From positions 720,501 to 784,500 of the forward strand of contig NZ_CP123639.1 in the NCBI RefSeq assembly GCF_029889745.1: DNA of 64,000 bases. The letters run 5' to 3'. The stretch comes from Ligilactobacillus faecis (GTDB taxonomy: Bacteria; Bacillota; Bacilli; Lactobacillales; Lactobacillaceae). How positions within the stretch are numbered: the stretch's first letter is position 1; each line of letters begins with the position of its first letter. The notes below the pieces were generated by a model. The model did no database searches and was not told the origin of the DNA. It saw nothing but the letters and a program-made list of their open reading frames with translations. Position numbers and translations under genes: made by a program. This document shows, one piece after another, positions 18,147 through 28,857 of this stretch.

Positions 18147-18905
18147 TTAGACTTCCTGTCTGAACCAACTTCCCTTTCCAAAGAAAGCATACATATCATT
18201 TAAGAAGAAAATACTGTAACTAAAGATCAACGCAAAATTTCCGTCTCCTTGAAGCATCGTTTGAGCCCACAAAGCGATCGTAAAGACGGAGGCGATCGTA
18301 AAGACATAGTATTGCTCACGTTTACGGTTCAACTCTAATAAAGCCCCGGTGATCGCAAAAGCTAAGTTCAAACTGTCTAAAAAGACCCGTGGATCACTTG
18401 TTAAACTGAAGATAAAATACGTTACGCCCCATGCACAAAAGAAAAAGAGCCCGTATAAGAACCACTCACGACCATTTTCAAATTTTTCAACTTGGATATC
18501 GTCATTCCATTTTGGATCTAAAATGCAAAAAATATCTAAAAAGATCAAGTAACCGATCTGTTCCCAAGCCGTGGCAAAGTTTCCAGCCATAAAACCAGTA
18601 ATTGCGATACAAAGCGCTGAGATCGCCCCGCACCAGCCTTGGATCCCAGAGAGATTTGAGATCCCTAAAACACAAGCAACCGAGAGATTTCCCCCGATAA
18701 AGGCTAAGATCGATTGCACTGGGGTCTGGCTAAATGATTGCACAAGTGAAATAATTTGTAAGACGAAGTTGAACGCCAATAAGAAATAACTGAAATAGCT
18801 CCAACCAAGGCACTGCTTCATCAACCAACTAAAGTAGCCCTTTCTAAAGATATTTTTTGAGTATTGCGGTAAATGCGTCAATACATCATGATAACGTTCA
18901 AACAT
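18147..18905 (-). CDS. pnuC: PnuC-family transporter, probable deoxynucleoside importer (PnuN-like)
   Basis: A 252-residue integral membrane protein with the PnuC pattern: about seven helices, a conserved NLSGIQGWCGA segment and the C-terminal WAQTMLQGDGNFALIFSY and FLNDMYAFFGK segments. Classical PnuC carries nicotinamide riboside. Two NrdR boxes lie just upstream of its promoter, and PnuC relatives under NrdR control have been proposed to carry deoxynucleosides (PnuN); that substrate is inference. The start at 18905 (MFERYH) is chosen because GGGAAGG lies nine bases ahead; two earlier in-frame starts overlap that site. It is monocistronic with its own terminator. Confidence 0.82.
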   Translation of the reverse strand: MFERYHDVLTHLPQYSKNIFRKGYFSWLMKQCLGWSYFSYFLLAFNFVLQIISLVQSFSQTPVQSILAFIGGNLSVACVLGISNLSGIQGWCGAISALCIAITGFMAGNFATAWEQIGYLIFLDIFCILDPKWNDDIQVEKFENGREWFLYGLFFFCAWGVTYFIFSLTSDPRVFLDSLNLAFAITGALLELNRKREQYYVFTIASVFTIALWAQTMLQGDGNFALIFSYSIFFLNDMYAFFGKGSWFRQEV

Positions 18906-18946
18906 AAAAGACATCCTTCCCAAACGTAAATAAAAACAATGTAACT

Positions 18947-18976
18947 ATTATAGGCTGTTTGGAAAATAAAATTCAA
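18947..18976 (-). promoter_or_regulatory. pnuC promoter
   Basis: On the minus strand TTGAAT (18971-18976) and a perfect TATAAT (18947-18952) are separated by 18 bases, 42 bases above the pnuC start. Confidence 0.8.
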
Positions 18977-18984
18977 CCTAAAAA

Positions 18985-19000
18985 TCACAATATATTGTGA
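18985..19000. promoter_or_regulatory. NrdR box 1 (operator)
   Basis: TCACAATATATTGTGA matches the published NrdR consensus acaCwAtATaTwGtgt in all core positions and is a perfect palindrome, extended to 24 bases with flanking AAAA/TTTT. It ends 9 bases from the pnuC -35. NrdR is the ATP/dATP-sensing repressor of ribonucleotide reductase genes. Confidence 0.75.
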
Positions 19001-19014
19001 TTTTAATATTATTA

Positions 19015-19030
19015 AATCTATATATTGTGT
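19015..19030. promoter_or_regulatory. NrdR box 2 (operator)
   Basis: AATCTATATATTGTGT matches the NrdR consensus at all but two positions in the left arm. Box 1 and box 2 are 30 bases centre to centre, about three helical turns, the usual tandem arrangement for NrdR. Confidence 0.7.
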
Positions 19031-19056
19031 TTGTTTTCACTTTATAACTTAAAGTT

Positions 19057-19104
19057 GAACGTTCACATCGTGCAAAATCCTATCTTTTTTTTAAAAGAAC
19101 GTTC
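19057..19104. promoter_or_regulatory. Twin GAACGTTC palindromes upstream of the DUF1002 gene
   Basis: Perfect eight-base palindromes GAACGTTC occur at 19057-19064 and 19097-19104, exactly 40 bases apart. The second covers the -35 position of the promoter whose -10 is TAAAAT at 19119-19124. This looks like a two-site operator. It is not a LexA box, which needs a four-base spacer. The regulator is unknown. Confidence 0.45.
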
Positions 19105-19166
19105 TTCTTTTCTGGTGGTAAAATGAGAGTGTAGCTAGATTTAAAAATAATGAGGTGTTTCATAAG

Positions 19167-20150
19167 ATGAAATGGAAAAAAATCACGATCTTAACGTTGA
19201 TCGTCAGCCTACTAGCTAGTTTGAGTGGAAGTTTCTCAGCTTTGGCGGCTGAAAGTTCGACCACTAAAACTTTGAATTCTGCTTATATCGTTTACGGTGC
19301 GGGAACAAGCACTGAAGCGCGTGAAAATATCGCTAAAGTTTTAGGCAGTGACTCGTCGTTCAAGACCTTGACTGCCACTGCCGCTGATTATAATACGTAT
19401 ATTGCTAAAGGTTCGAGTGAAACGACTGATGCTGCAATGATCAGTTCTGTTGCGATCGCACCGGGTGATCCTGGTTCAGGTGTCAAAGTCAATATCAAAG
19501 ACTACAATGGTGAAAATAACATCACGTCTGTGACTGCCCAACAATACGCGATGGTCGCTCAAATGGCTGGTGTGACTGACGTAACGATCGTTGTAACGGC
19601 TAACCGAGCTGTTTCAGGGGAATCAGCTTTGACTGGGGTCTATAAAGCCCTCACTCAAGACGGGATCGATTTAAACTCTGAAAATACAGCAACGGCTAAC
19701 GAGATGTTAAGCGCCACTAAACCAGCGATCGAGGCTAACAAAGATGATGCTAGCTATCCTGGAAAATTGATGGCTGCCGTCGGAAATGTTTCCAAAGATC
19801 TGGCCAAAGATAAACAAAACGGACAAGAACTAGCTACAAAACAAGATATCCAAGACATGTTGAATACTGCCCTTGAAAAACAAGGGATCAAAGACCAAAC
19901 GACTTCTGATCAAGTTTCGCAGATCTCAGTTGCGTTGTATAACTTCCAAAACGCACCGATCAGCTCAAGCAAGACGTATATCAATAACGTCACAAATACG
20001 ATCAACAACGTCAAAAATTCGACTGGTGATCTGATGAATAAAGCTAAAGACTGGGCCAACAGTGCACAAGCTAAAGAAGCTGTCGACCAAGCAAAAGGTT
20101 GGTTCACCCGCTTTATCGAATGGATCAAAGGATTATTTAATCAACAATAA
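19167..20150 (+). CDS. Secreted DUF1002 protein
   Basis: A 327-residue protein of unknown function. It has a clear signal peptide: basic MKWKKI, a hydrophobic core and an AxA-type cleavage site after about residue 28 (SALAA). The mature part has the DUF1002 features YGAGTSTEARENI, QQYAMVAQMAGV and TGVYKALTQDG, then a helical tail ending in an amphipathic segment (WFTRFIEWIKGLF) that could associate with membrane. ATG 19167 is used because TGAGGTG lies nine bases ahead; an in-frame GTG at 19155 lies inside that site. The location is extracellular or surface. It is monocistronic with a strong terminator. Confidence 0.85.
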   Translation: MKWKKITILTLIVSLLASLSGSFSALAAESSTTKTLNSAYIVYGAGTSTEARENIAKVLGSDSSFKTLTATAADYNTYIAKGSSETTDAAMISSVAIAPGDPGSGVKVNIKDYNGENNITSVTAQQYAMVAQMAGVTDVTIVVTANRAVSGESALTGVYKALTQDGIDLNSENTATANEMLSATKPAIEANKDDASYPGKLMAAVGNVSKDLAKDKQNGQELATKQDIQDMLNTALEKQGIKDQTTSDQVSQISVALYNFQNAPISSSKTYINNVTNTINNVKNSTGDLMNKAKDWANSAQAKEAVDQAKGWFTRFIEWIKGLFNQQ

Positions 20151-20155
20151 TAAGA

Positions 20156-20192
20156 AAAATGAGTCGCGCTGATTTAGCGCGACTCATTTTTT
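20156..20192 (+). terminator. Terminator of the DUF1002 gene
   Basis: AAAATGAGTCGCGCT and AGCGCGACTCATTTT form a near-perfect 15-pair stem with a GATTT loop and trailing T6, starting 5 bases after the stop. Confidence 0.92.
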
Positions 20193-20344
20193 GCCGTCTC
20201 TTAAATCTTTCCTATGCCTATATCGCTATTTGCCAAAATGATCTCATTACCGCTAAAAAATACCGCCTGCTTTTAGCTAATATGGGAGCACAAGCTTCCG
20301 CTGATGATGTCACCAGATATCTTGAAAAATTCAAATTACAGTGA
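20159..20344 (+). CDS. Possible small protein, start inside a terminator hairpin
   Basis: A 61-codon frame. Its ATG lies in the DUF1002 terminator stem, but from codon 14 onwards (LLNLSYAYIAIC to DDVTRYLEKFKLQ) codon choice and amphipathic composition look coding, and the frame ends just before a second terminator. The ribosome binding site is poor (AAGAAA). It may be the tail of a gene whose 5' part was lost, or a product made only by read-through. No family recognised. Confidence 0.3.
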   Translation: MSRADLARLIFCRLLNLSYAYIAICQNDLITAKKYRLLLANMGAQASADDVTRYLEKFKLQ

Positions 20345-20352
20345 CCATACAA

Positions 20353-20398
20353 AAAATTGGGTAGCAAATGCCACGCTCGACATTTACTACCCAATTTT
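20353..20398. terminator. Bidirectional terminator
   Basis: AAAATTGGGTAG (20353-20364) and CTACCCAATTTT (20387-20398) are perfect complements between convergent genes. A and T runs lie on both sides. Confidence 0.75.
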
Positions 20399-20406
20399 CC
20401 TAACTA

Positions 20407-20604
20407 TTAAAAAAAGGCGCTCACAAACGCGCTGAGCCCGATCAAAAACAGAGCCCCACCACTAATGAGCCCAGCCCAGAGACGCCCTGCTGAAAGCATA
20501 TTTTGTCCCTTAGCTTGCATCTTTTGATAATAGCGCCAAGTTGCATAAAGTTCAAAAGCCCCTAACGCAACGATCACTAAACTTAAAATGATCAGTTTGA
20601 ACAC
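20407..20604 (-). CDS. Small membrane protein, function unknown
   Basis: A 65-residue protein with two predicted membrane helices (IILSLVIVALGAFELYATW and LWAGLISGGALFLIGLSAFV) joined by a short basic loop (YYQKMQAKGQNMLSAGR). The start is a GTG at 20602-20604, because GAGGTGAG lies at the correct distance; the longer frame starting at 20652 has no such site. No family recognised. It is transcribed alone, divergent from the gene at 20725. Confidence 0.6.
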   Translation of the reverse strand: MFKLIILSLVIVALGAFELYATWRYYQKMQAKGQNMLSAGRLWAGLISGGALFLIGLSAFVSAFF

Positions 20605-20662
20605 AGATCTCACCTCAAATAAACTTTCTAGCTTTAGTTTACCATTTTTCATTGTGTTAGAA

Positions 20663-20691
20663 AGAAGAAATCGTTATCATAAAAGAGGGAA
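20663..20691 (+). promoter_or_regulatory. Promoter of the 178-residue protein gene
   Basis: TTGTGT and TATCAT are separated by 17 bases, followed by a short leader and the strong ribosome binding site AAAGGAGG. Confidence 0.55.
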
Positions 20692-20724
20692 GTACTTTTT
20701 CACTTACAAAAGGAGGCGCTCACA

Positions 20725-21261
20725 ATGACCCAGATCGCTTTGAATGATCTGAAAGATCAAATGTATACCAAATCGCTTTTTACGACGATCAAAGTTTGTT
20801 CACGCTCGTTTTATCCTTTAAAGCGCCAAACACCATTGACGACCATCTTAGCGCATAATTCCTTTGCAATGACCCAACTTCACTTTGGGACAAATACGAT
20901 CACGCTCTTTGATCAAAATCGAGCCGTGCTCCAACATTTAAAACCACCTCAGATCAAAGATGTCCAACTTGGCCTTTTCTATGCTAACATCGCTTTAAAA
21001 CCACTTCATTTTGCCTCAAAACGCTACTTATTCTCACTACTCTTCACCCTCACATCAGGTCAACAACTCCATTTACTTTCAGATGAACTGACTGCATTTC
21101 CATCCGTTATCGCTTGGCTCAAAGAAAACCAGATCTCTTTGATCGATCAACTTGAGCTTCAAAAAAATTATCACCCGTACCGCACTTTTTCATTTAGCCA
21201 ATTTCTGCTACTTTCTCAAGGAACAAAGTACGCACAAATGATCACTTTACCTGAAAACTAA
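20725..21261 (+). CDS. Hypothetical protein, PH-like fold suspected
   Basis: A 178-residue soluble protein without signal peptide, preceded by AAAGGAGG. It alternates short beta-like segments (ITLFD, RYLFSLLFTLTSG, QQLHLLS) and ends its core in an amphipathic helix (FPSVIAWLKEN), a pattern like bacterial PH-domain proteins. No family is recognised with confidence. It was also compared by eye with ComK, and the match is not convincing. The gene is monocistronic. The hairpin after its stop points the wrong way to serve as its terminator. Confidence 0.55.
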   Translation: MTQIALNDLKDQMYTKSLFTTIKVCSRSFYPLKRQTPLTTILAHNSFAMTQLHFGTNTITLFDQNRAVLQHLKPPQIKDVQLGLFYANIALKPLHFASKRYLFSLLFTLTSGQQLHLLSDELTAFPSVIAWLKENQISLIDQLELQKNYHPYRTFSFSQFLLLSQGTKYAQMITLPEN

Positions 21262-21292
21262 AAAAACTCCGTGATCGGGGAAAATCACGGAG
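21261..21292 (-). terminator. Orphan minus-strand terminator
   Basis: CTCCGTGAT (21267-21275) pairs with ATCACGGAG (21284-21292). The T6 run lies on the minus-strand side only. The nearest minus gene, rpsR, has its own terminator 380 bases upstream, so this one implies another minus transcript between 21293 and about 21670. Confidence 0.7.
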
Positions 21293-21670
21293 AAAAAGGT
21301 TATGTTATTGGGGAAATACTACCTTAATCAATATAAGATAGTTATCACTTACTACATAAAAAGGGGAGAAGATTGATTTATCATCAATCTACATTATCTA
21401 TAATACACCTAAATCACCTAAAAATGCTAATTTTTTTATTGTTTTTTTCTTAAGATTTTAAATTATATCTTTTATCATTTTGGTAATTGTTCGGAATTAA
21501 CGTTTCAGTTTTCCACAATGTTATCCACAACTAGTGTTCGCATCCTTACCTTGATGCCTTTTATTCTGTTCTTGTGTGTAGCGCAGTCCCATCTTAAACC
21601 AAGAACTGTTCTTAACAAAAACGAACGATCCCCTTAAATAGTTCGTATTTTTTCCAGAAAAATTTTTTCA
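21293..21670. other. AT-rich gene-free stretch with DnaA boxes
   Basis: No convincing gene. It holds two DnaA boxes on one strand, TTTTCCACA (21509-21517) and TTATCCACA (21521-21529). It also has a hairpin GATTGAT/ATCAATC near 21370-21395, and complementary GTTCTTG and CAAGAAC arms near 21570-21610. A minus-strand small RNA ending at the terminator 21261-21292 is possible. Confidence 0.4.
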
Positions 21671-21700
21671 AAAAAAAAGACCTCGTCTTCACGAGATCTC
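21671..21700 (-). terminator. rpsF-ssb-rpsR terminator
   Basis: On the minus strand AGATCTCGT-GAAG-ACGAGGTCT is followed by T9, directly after the rpsR stop. Confidence 0.9.
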
Positions 21701-21705
21701 TTTGA

Positions 21706-21942
21706 TTAATCTTCAGCAACGAATGGTAACAAGCCCATGATACGAGCACGTTTGATAGCTACTGTAAGCTTGCGTTGGTTTTTAGCGCTTGTACCTGTTA
21801 CACGACGTGGTAAGATCTTACCGCGTTCTGAGATGAAACGCTTAAGAAGATCTGTATCTTTGTAGTCGATGTATTCGATGTGGTTAGCAGCGATAAAGTC
21901 AACTTTACGACGGCGACGTCCGCCTCTTCTTTGTTGTGGCAT
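21706..21942 (-). CDS. rpsR: 30S ribosomal protein S18
   Basis: Binds S6 and 16S rRNA in the platform of the small subunit. It is 78 residues, with the basic N-terminus RRGGRRRRK and the family core [19 protein letters not shown] followed by [14 protein letters not shown]. It is the last gene of the classic rpsF-ssb-rpsR operon, 22 bases after ssb. Confidence 0.97.
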   Translation of the reverse strand: MPQQRRGGRRRRKVDFIAANHIEYIDYKDTDLLKRFISERGKILPRRVTGTSAKNQRKLTVAIKRARIMGLLPFVAED

Positions 21943-21964
21943 TAGATTTCCCTCCTGTCAGCTT

Positions 21965-22516
21965 TTAGAATGGTAAGTCATCATCTGAAATATCGATCTG
22001 TTGGCCACTATTAGCAAATGGATCAGCCGAAGCGTTGTTATTATTAGCAAAACCGCTATTAAAAGCATCGTTTCCTTGATCATTAGCTGGTGTCCCAAAT
22101 GGATTAGATGATGGCATATTATTATCAGTTGAAGGAGCTGAACCTTGCACATTAGCGTTGCTTGTACCATGTTGTGCGCGGTAACGTTCAGATTCGGCTT
22201 TTGATTCTAACAATGAGAAATCTTCGGCCAGCACTTCAGTAACATAGACTCTTTGACCTTGTTGGTTCTCATAAGAACGCGTCTGGATCCGACCTTGGAT
22301 CCCGACCAATGAACCTTTGTGGGTAAAGTTAGCAAAGTTTTCAGCAGCTTTACGCCACATCACACAGTTGATAAAATCAGCTTCGCGTTGACCTTGTTGG
22401 TTGGTAAAGCGACGATCGATCGCAACTGTAAAGTTAGCGACAGCTGCTCCTGACGGTGTATACCGTAATTCAGGATCACGGGTCAAGCGACCGACCAAGA
22501 CGACTGAATTGATCAA
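21965..22516 (-). CDS. ssb: Single-stranded DNA-binding protein
   Basis: Coats single-stranded DNA during replication and repair. The 183-residue protein has an N-terminal OB fold ([42 protein letters not shown]), a long Gln/Asn/Ser-rich linker and the acidic tip DISDDDLPF that recruits partner proteins. It lies between rpsF and rpsR, as in most Firmicutes. The protein appears complete and normal. Confidence 0.97.
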   Translation of the reverse strand: MINSVVLVGRLTRDPELRYTPSGAAVANFTVAIDRRFTNQQGQREADFINCVMWRKAAENFANFTHKGSLVGIQGRIQTRSYENQQGQRVYVTEVLAEDFSLLESKAESERYRAQHGTSNANVQGSAPSTDNNMPSSNPFGTPANDQGNDAFNSGFANNNNASADPFANSGQQIDISDDDLPF

Positions 22517-22553
22517 AGTTCATTCCTCCTTTATTGCTTATTTATGTTTGATC

Positions 22554-22844
22554 TTAGTCTTCACGTTTAACGATCATGTGGCGTAAAATGCCTTCGTTGA
22601 TCTTAGCAAGACGGTCAAATTCGTTGATAGCGTCTGCGTTTTCTGCTTTGATGTTTACGATATGGTAGACACCTTCTGTGAAACCACCGATTTCGTAAGC
22701 AAAACGACGCTTAGACCAGTCTTTTGATTCTACGACTTCAGCACCATCGTTTTTCAAAACGTTGTCAAAACGTTCAACTAATTCGTTCTTAGCTGCTTCG
22801 TCAAGAGCTGGGCTGATGATGTAAGTAATTTCATAATTTGTCAT
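22554..22844 (-). CDS. rpsF: 30S ribosomal protein S6
   Basis: Small-subunit protein that dimerises with S18. It is 96 residues from the ATG at 22844, which has AAGGAGGTG nine bases ahead; a longer frame to 22856 overlaps that site. The features [32 protein letters not shown] and a C-terminal HMIVKRED match the family. It is the first gene of the operon and has a strong promoter. Confidence 0.97.
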   Translation of the reverse strand: MTNYEITYIISPALDEAAKNELVERFDNVLKNDGAEVVESKDWSKRRFAYEIGGFTEGVYHIVNIKAENADAINEFDRLAKINEGILRHMIVKRED

Positions 22845-22942
22845 GACTGTTTGCACCTCCTTATGGACTATTGGTTCTTCATCTATTTATAAGAACAAGG
22901 AGAATCTAAAGCTTGATTTTGTTTAGATACTCACGAAGTAGA

Positions 22943-22971
22943 ATTATAACATCATTAAAAGCATTTTGCAA
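22943..22971 (-). promoter_or_regulatory. rpsF operon promoter and leader
   Basis: TTGCAA (22966-22971) and perfect TATAAT (22943-22948) are 17 bases apart on the minus strand. The about 90-base leader contains a stem between ATCTAAA and TTTAGAT that may serve S6:S18 autoregulation, but the known leader motif was not clearly recognised. Confidence 0.8.
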
Positions 22972-23033
22972 GTTGTTATTTGTGCGCCTTACATAATATA
23001 TATACGCAAAACAAAGTCCTTTTTTCTTTAAAA

Positions 23034-23067
23034 ATAAAAAAGAGAGTCAAACAGTCTTTGACTCTCA
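23034..23067 (-). terminator. gyrA terminator
   Basis: GAGAGTCAAA and TTTGACTCTC form a perfect ten-pair stem followed by T6 on the minus strand, just after the gyrA stop. Confidence 0.9.
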
Positions 23068-23083
23068 AATTTTCAGCTCGTTA

Positions 23084-25537
23084 TTAGCTTTTTTCTTCTT
23101 CGACTTCTTCTGGCTCGACTTTTGTCATCGTTGAAACTTTAGCATCATCGTCTAAGTTGATCAATTTGACCCCCATCGTTGCCCGACCAGTTGTGGAAAC
23201 ACTTGCGATATTAAAGCGGATCATGACACCTTTATTTGTGATGACCATGATATCTTCATCCCCAAAGACAGTCGTCATACCGACTAAGTTTCCGTTCTTT
23301 TCTGTGATGTTTGCAGTTTTAACACCTTTACCACCGCGACCTTTGATCGGATATTCTAAGGCACTTGTTTGCTTGCCAAAGCCTTTTTCTGAAATGACAA
23401 AGACTTTAGAATCTGGTTTGAGCAATGATGCGCCGATCACATAATCACCTTCACGCAACTTGATCCCACGGACCCCAGAGGCTGAGCGCCCCATTGCCCG
23501 CACTACTTCTTCTTTAAAGCTGACTGCGTAACCGTTATGCGTTGCAATGATGATGTTTTGCGTTCCGTCTGTGATCGAAACGTTGATCAATTCGTCGCCT
23601 TCACGTAAGTTGATCGCTTTTAACCCGTTTTTACGGATATTGCTAAATTCAGTCACAGAAGTGCGCTTCACGATCCCATGAACGGTCGTAAAGAAGAGAT
23701 AGTTCGAAGCGTTGCGCTTGTCTTCTGCAACATTGATCACAGTTTGGATCTTTTCTTCTTTACTTAGGTCTAATAAGTTGATCATTGGGATCCCTTTGGC
23801 TGCCCGTCCATATTCTGGAACTTCATAGCCTTTCATGCGGTAAACTTTACCGATATTCGTGAAGAATAACAGTTCATCGTGCGTCGAAGTCGTGATCAAA
23901 TGCTCGATGAAATCATCATCATGGACTCCCATCCCTTGAACCCCACGACCACCACGACGTTGAGCTTTGAAATCACTCGTTGGTAAACGTTTGATATAGC
24001 CGTTATGGGTCAACGTGATCACAACATTTTCTTCTTCGATCAAGTCCTCATCTTCGATGCTCAAGACTTCACCGACCATAAGTTCCGTGCGGCGCTTGTC
24101 GCCAAATTTTTCTTGGATCTCAAGCAATTCTTGATAGATGATCTGATGGATCCGTTCAGCATGCGCTAAAATATCTTCGAAATCAGCGATCGCTCCCATC
24201 GTTTTTTGATATTCAGCTTCAACTTTCTCGCGTTCTAAACCAGTCAAACGTACTAACCGCATGTCTAAGATCGCTTGTGCTTGTTTATCGCTCAAATGGT
24301 AGTCATTCATCAAGCGATCTTTAGCTACATCGCCACTTTGTGAACTGCGAATGATGTTGATGATCGCTTCGATATGGTCTAAGGCGATCCGCAACCCTTC
24401 TAAAATATGAGCCCGAGCTTTAGCTTTTTTCAGATCAAATTGCGTTCTACGCCGGATGACTTCTTCTTGATGCTTCAAATAGTGCGTCAAGATCTGCTTT
24501 AAACTCAAGATCTTTGGCGTTCCGTTGACGATCGCTAACATGTTGAAGTTAAAAGTCGTTTGCATCAATGTCAATTTGTATAAATTGTTCAAAACGACAG
24601 AAGCACTGACGTCACGCCGGACATCGATCGTGATCCGCATCCCTTCACGGTCTGACTCATCTTTGATATCAGTGATCCCTTCGATCTTTTTATCGCGCGC
24701 TAATTCTGCGATCCGTTCGATCAATTTAGCTTTATTGACCATGTATGGCAATTCGTGGACAACGATCTGTTCACGCCCATTTTTGAGTTCTTCGATCTCA
24801 ACTTTAGCGCGTAAAGTCACTGAACCTTTCCCTGTCTCATACGCTTTTCTGATCCCTGATTTGCCCATCACGATCCCACCAGTTGGAAAATCAGGTCCTG
24901 GGATCGCCTCCATCAAGTCAGCTGTCGTTGCTTCCGGGTTTTCCATCAATACATGGAGTCCTGAAATAACTTCAGCCAAATTATGTGGTGGGATATTAGT
25001 CGTCATCCCCACTGCGATCCCTGTTGCCCCGTTGACGAGCAAATTAGGAAAACGTGCTGGTAAAACGACAGGTTCACGCTCTGTGCCGTCATAGTTTGGT
25101 TGGAAATCGATCGTATCTTTGTTGATGTCACGTAACATCTCTAACGTGATCTTTGACATTCTTGCTTCGGTGTACCGCATCGCGGCTGCTCCGTCACCAT
25201 CGACCGAACCAAAGTTACCATGCCCATCGACTAAAAGATAACGATAGCTGAAATCTTGCGCCATCCGCACCATCGATTCGTAGATCGCCGAGTCGCCGTG
25301 AGGGTGATATTTACCCATAACGTCCCCCACGATCCGGGCCGATTTTTTATAAGGCTTATCAGGCGTGACTCCAAGTTCATTCATTCCGTATAAGATCCGC
25401 CGATGTACTGGTTTTAATCCATCACGCACATCCGGCAGAGCCCGCGCGACGATAACGCTCATCGCATAGTCTAAAAATGAAGTCCGCATGACTTTTGACA
25501 AGTCGACCTTACTGATTCTATCAGGTACTTCTACCAC
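23084..25537 (-). CDS. gyrA: DNA gyrase subunit A
   Basis: Breaks and rejoins DNA in the gyrase A2B2 complex that introduces negative supercoils. It is 817 residues from a GTG start ([13 protein letters not shown]). The quinolone-resistance region [19 protein letters not shown] precedes the catalytic tyrosine in [10 protein letters not shown] (about residue 121). The C-terminal beta-pinwheel repeats contain the GyrA box [10 protein letters not shown], and the chain ends in an acidic tail ([10 protein letters not shown]). It lies 117 bases downstream of gyrB. The pairing is universal in this order near oriC. Confidence 0.97.
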   Translation of the reverse strand: MVEVPDRISKVDLSKVMRTSFLDYAMSVIVARALPDVRDGLKPVHRRILYGMNELGVTPDKPYKKSARIVGDVMGKYHPHGDSAIYESMVRMAQDFSYRYLLVDGHGNFGSVDGDGAAAMRYTEARMSKITLEMLRDINKDTIDFQPNYDGTEREPVVLPARFPNLLVNGATGIAVGMTTNIPPHNLAEVISGLHVLMENPEATTADLMEAIPGPDFPTGGIVMGKSGIRKAYETGKGSVTLRAKVEIEELKNGREQIVVHELPYMVNKAKLIERIAELARDKKIEGITDIKDESDREGMRITIDVRRDVSASVVLNNLYKLTLMQTTFNFNMLAIVNGTPKILSLKQILTHYLKHQEEVIRRRTQFDLKKAKARAHILEGLRIALDHIEAIINIIRSSQSGDVAKDRLMNDYHLSDKQAQAILDMRLVRLTGLEREKVEAEYQKTMGAIADFEDILAHAERIHQIIYQELLEIQEKFGDKRRTELMVGEVLSIEDEDLIEEENVVITLTHNGYIKRLPTSDFKAQRRGGRGVQGMGVHDDDFIEHLITTSTHDELLFFTNIGKVYRMKGYEVPEYGRAAKGIPMINLLDLSKEEKIQTVINVAEDKRNASNYLFFTTVHGIVKRTSVTEFSNIRKNGLKAINLREGDELINVSITDGTQNIIIATHNGYAVSFKEEVVRAMGRSASGVRGIKLREGDYVIGASLLKPDSKVFVISEKGFGKQTSALEYPIKGRGGKGVKTANITEKNGNLVGMTTVFGDEDIMVITNKGVMIRFNIASVSTTGRATMGVKLINLDDDAKVSTMTKVEPEEVEEEKS

Positions 25538-25654
25538 TCTTTTTTCCTGCTATATATGTGAGCCAGAAAAACTATAGCTTTTCCTTTCCTAAACTTTTTT
25601 CACAAATATCAGCCTCACATTTTGATTTTTCCACTGATATCTCATGTTTTCCAC

Positions 25655-27637
<1,983 letters not shown>

Positions 27638-27650
<13 letters not shown>

Positions 27651-28855
27651 CCTTTCTTAGCTTTTTCATTTTTAGGGAAAAATGTCACCGTCTTTTTCTC
27701 TTCTTCTGAGACCCAGACGATATGTTTCTTTCCCTCTTGTTCATTTTCTGAAATATGACCTGCATCGATATGAAATATCTTTGGTTCTTTGATCAAACGT
27801 TGTGTGATCTCACTAAGTCCAGGCGTCGTCAAAAATGTTTGTACTTTCCCTTGGATCGCCTTCAATAAGTGCGTCTGCCGCGCTCCATCAAGTTCTGAGA
27901 GTACATCATCGAGCAATAAGATCGGATATTCCCCCGTTTTATGCTTCATCAATTCGATCTCAGCCAATTTGACGGAAAGCGCCGTAGTTCTTTGTTGCCC
28001 CTGAGAACCATAGATCTGGACGTTTTTTTTATCGATGGTGAAACTGACATCATCGCGATGCGGTCCTAAAAGAGTTGTTCCTTGCAAGATCTCTTTTGCT
28101 TGTAAATTTGCATAACCTTTTTTTAGTTCAATAGCTGTTTTACTTTCATCAGAATCTAAAATGTCTTTCAAACTACTTTCATAATGAAAGGAAAGCATTT
28201 CATTACCTTGGGTGATCGCACTGTGGATCTCTTGGGCATAGCTTTCAAGTTCAGCTAAAAAAGCTAACCGTTTACTGATCACCGCTGCCCCAAACGTTGC
28301 TAACTGGTCTGAGAGTACTTCTAAGTAAAGCTTATCTTGAGCTTTTTTTTGTTGAAGTTGCTTCAAATAGTTATTGCGTTGCTTTAAGATCGCCTTATAT
28401 CGAGTAAGATCATAGAGATATTTAGGATCGATCTGCCCAAACTCCATATCGATAAACCGGCGTCGTACAGCTGGTGCACCTTTGACTAGTGCCAGATCTT
28501 CTGGAGCAAATAAGATCACGTTTAGATTTCCGATATATTGTGATAAACGTGCTTGTTCTAAATGGTTGACTTTAGCTTTTTTACCTTGACGACTCAAAGT
28601 GATCTCCAGTGGGATCGTTCCGAGCTTGCGTTTGATGCGCCCAGCTAAAAAAGCTCCTTTGGCTTTGAAGCGGATCAACTCTCGTTCGTTATTCGTACGG
28701 TGGCTCCGCGCCATCGCCAAAACATAGATCGCTTCAAGCAGATTCGTCTTCCCTTGAGCATTTTGGCCGATCAAAACATTGATCTGAGGCGAAAATTCAA
28801 GTGTAACTTGGTCATAGTTGCGAAAATCACGTAACTCAAGTTCTTCTAAATACAT
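27638..28855 (-). CDS. recF: DNA replication/repair protein RecF
   Basis: SMC-like ATPase that helps load RecA at gaps. The 405-residue chain has Walker A VLIGQNAQGKTNLLEAIY (about residues 29-46), the signature GSQGQQRTTALS and Walker B YPILLLDDVLSELD. It carries about 30 residues more than most RecF proteins at the C-terminus, a charged tail (VSEEEKKTVTFFPKNEKAKKG). Its start is two bases from the yaaA stop, so the two are coupled. Confidence 0.95.
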
Positions 28856-28857
28856 TT

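Noticed and set aside
19057-19104. GAACGTTC sites as LexA/SOS boxes
   Set aside because: Gram-positive LexA boxes need four bases between GAAC and GTTC; here there are none.
20725-21261. Assignment of the 178-residue protein as ComK
   Set aside because: The conserved ComK core around the Ser/Cys-Arg-Phe segment and the KPP motif is not convincingly present.
21376-21456. Small plus-strand frame starting TTG after AAAGGGGAG
   Set aside because: Only about 26 codons, AT-rich, no family pattern. The ribosome binding site match is probably chance.
24525-25094. 189-codon open frame on the plus strand antisense to gyrA (and similar long frames antisense to gyrB at 26097-26675 and recF/dnaN)
   Set aside because: No ribosome binding site and no recognisable protein pattern. 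These frames arise from the codon structure of the real genes.
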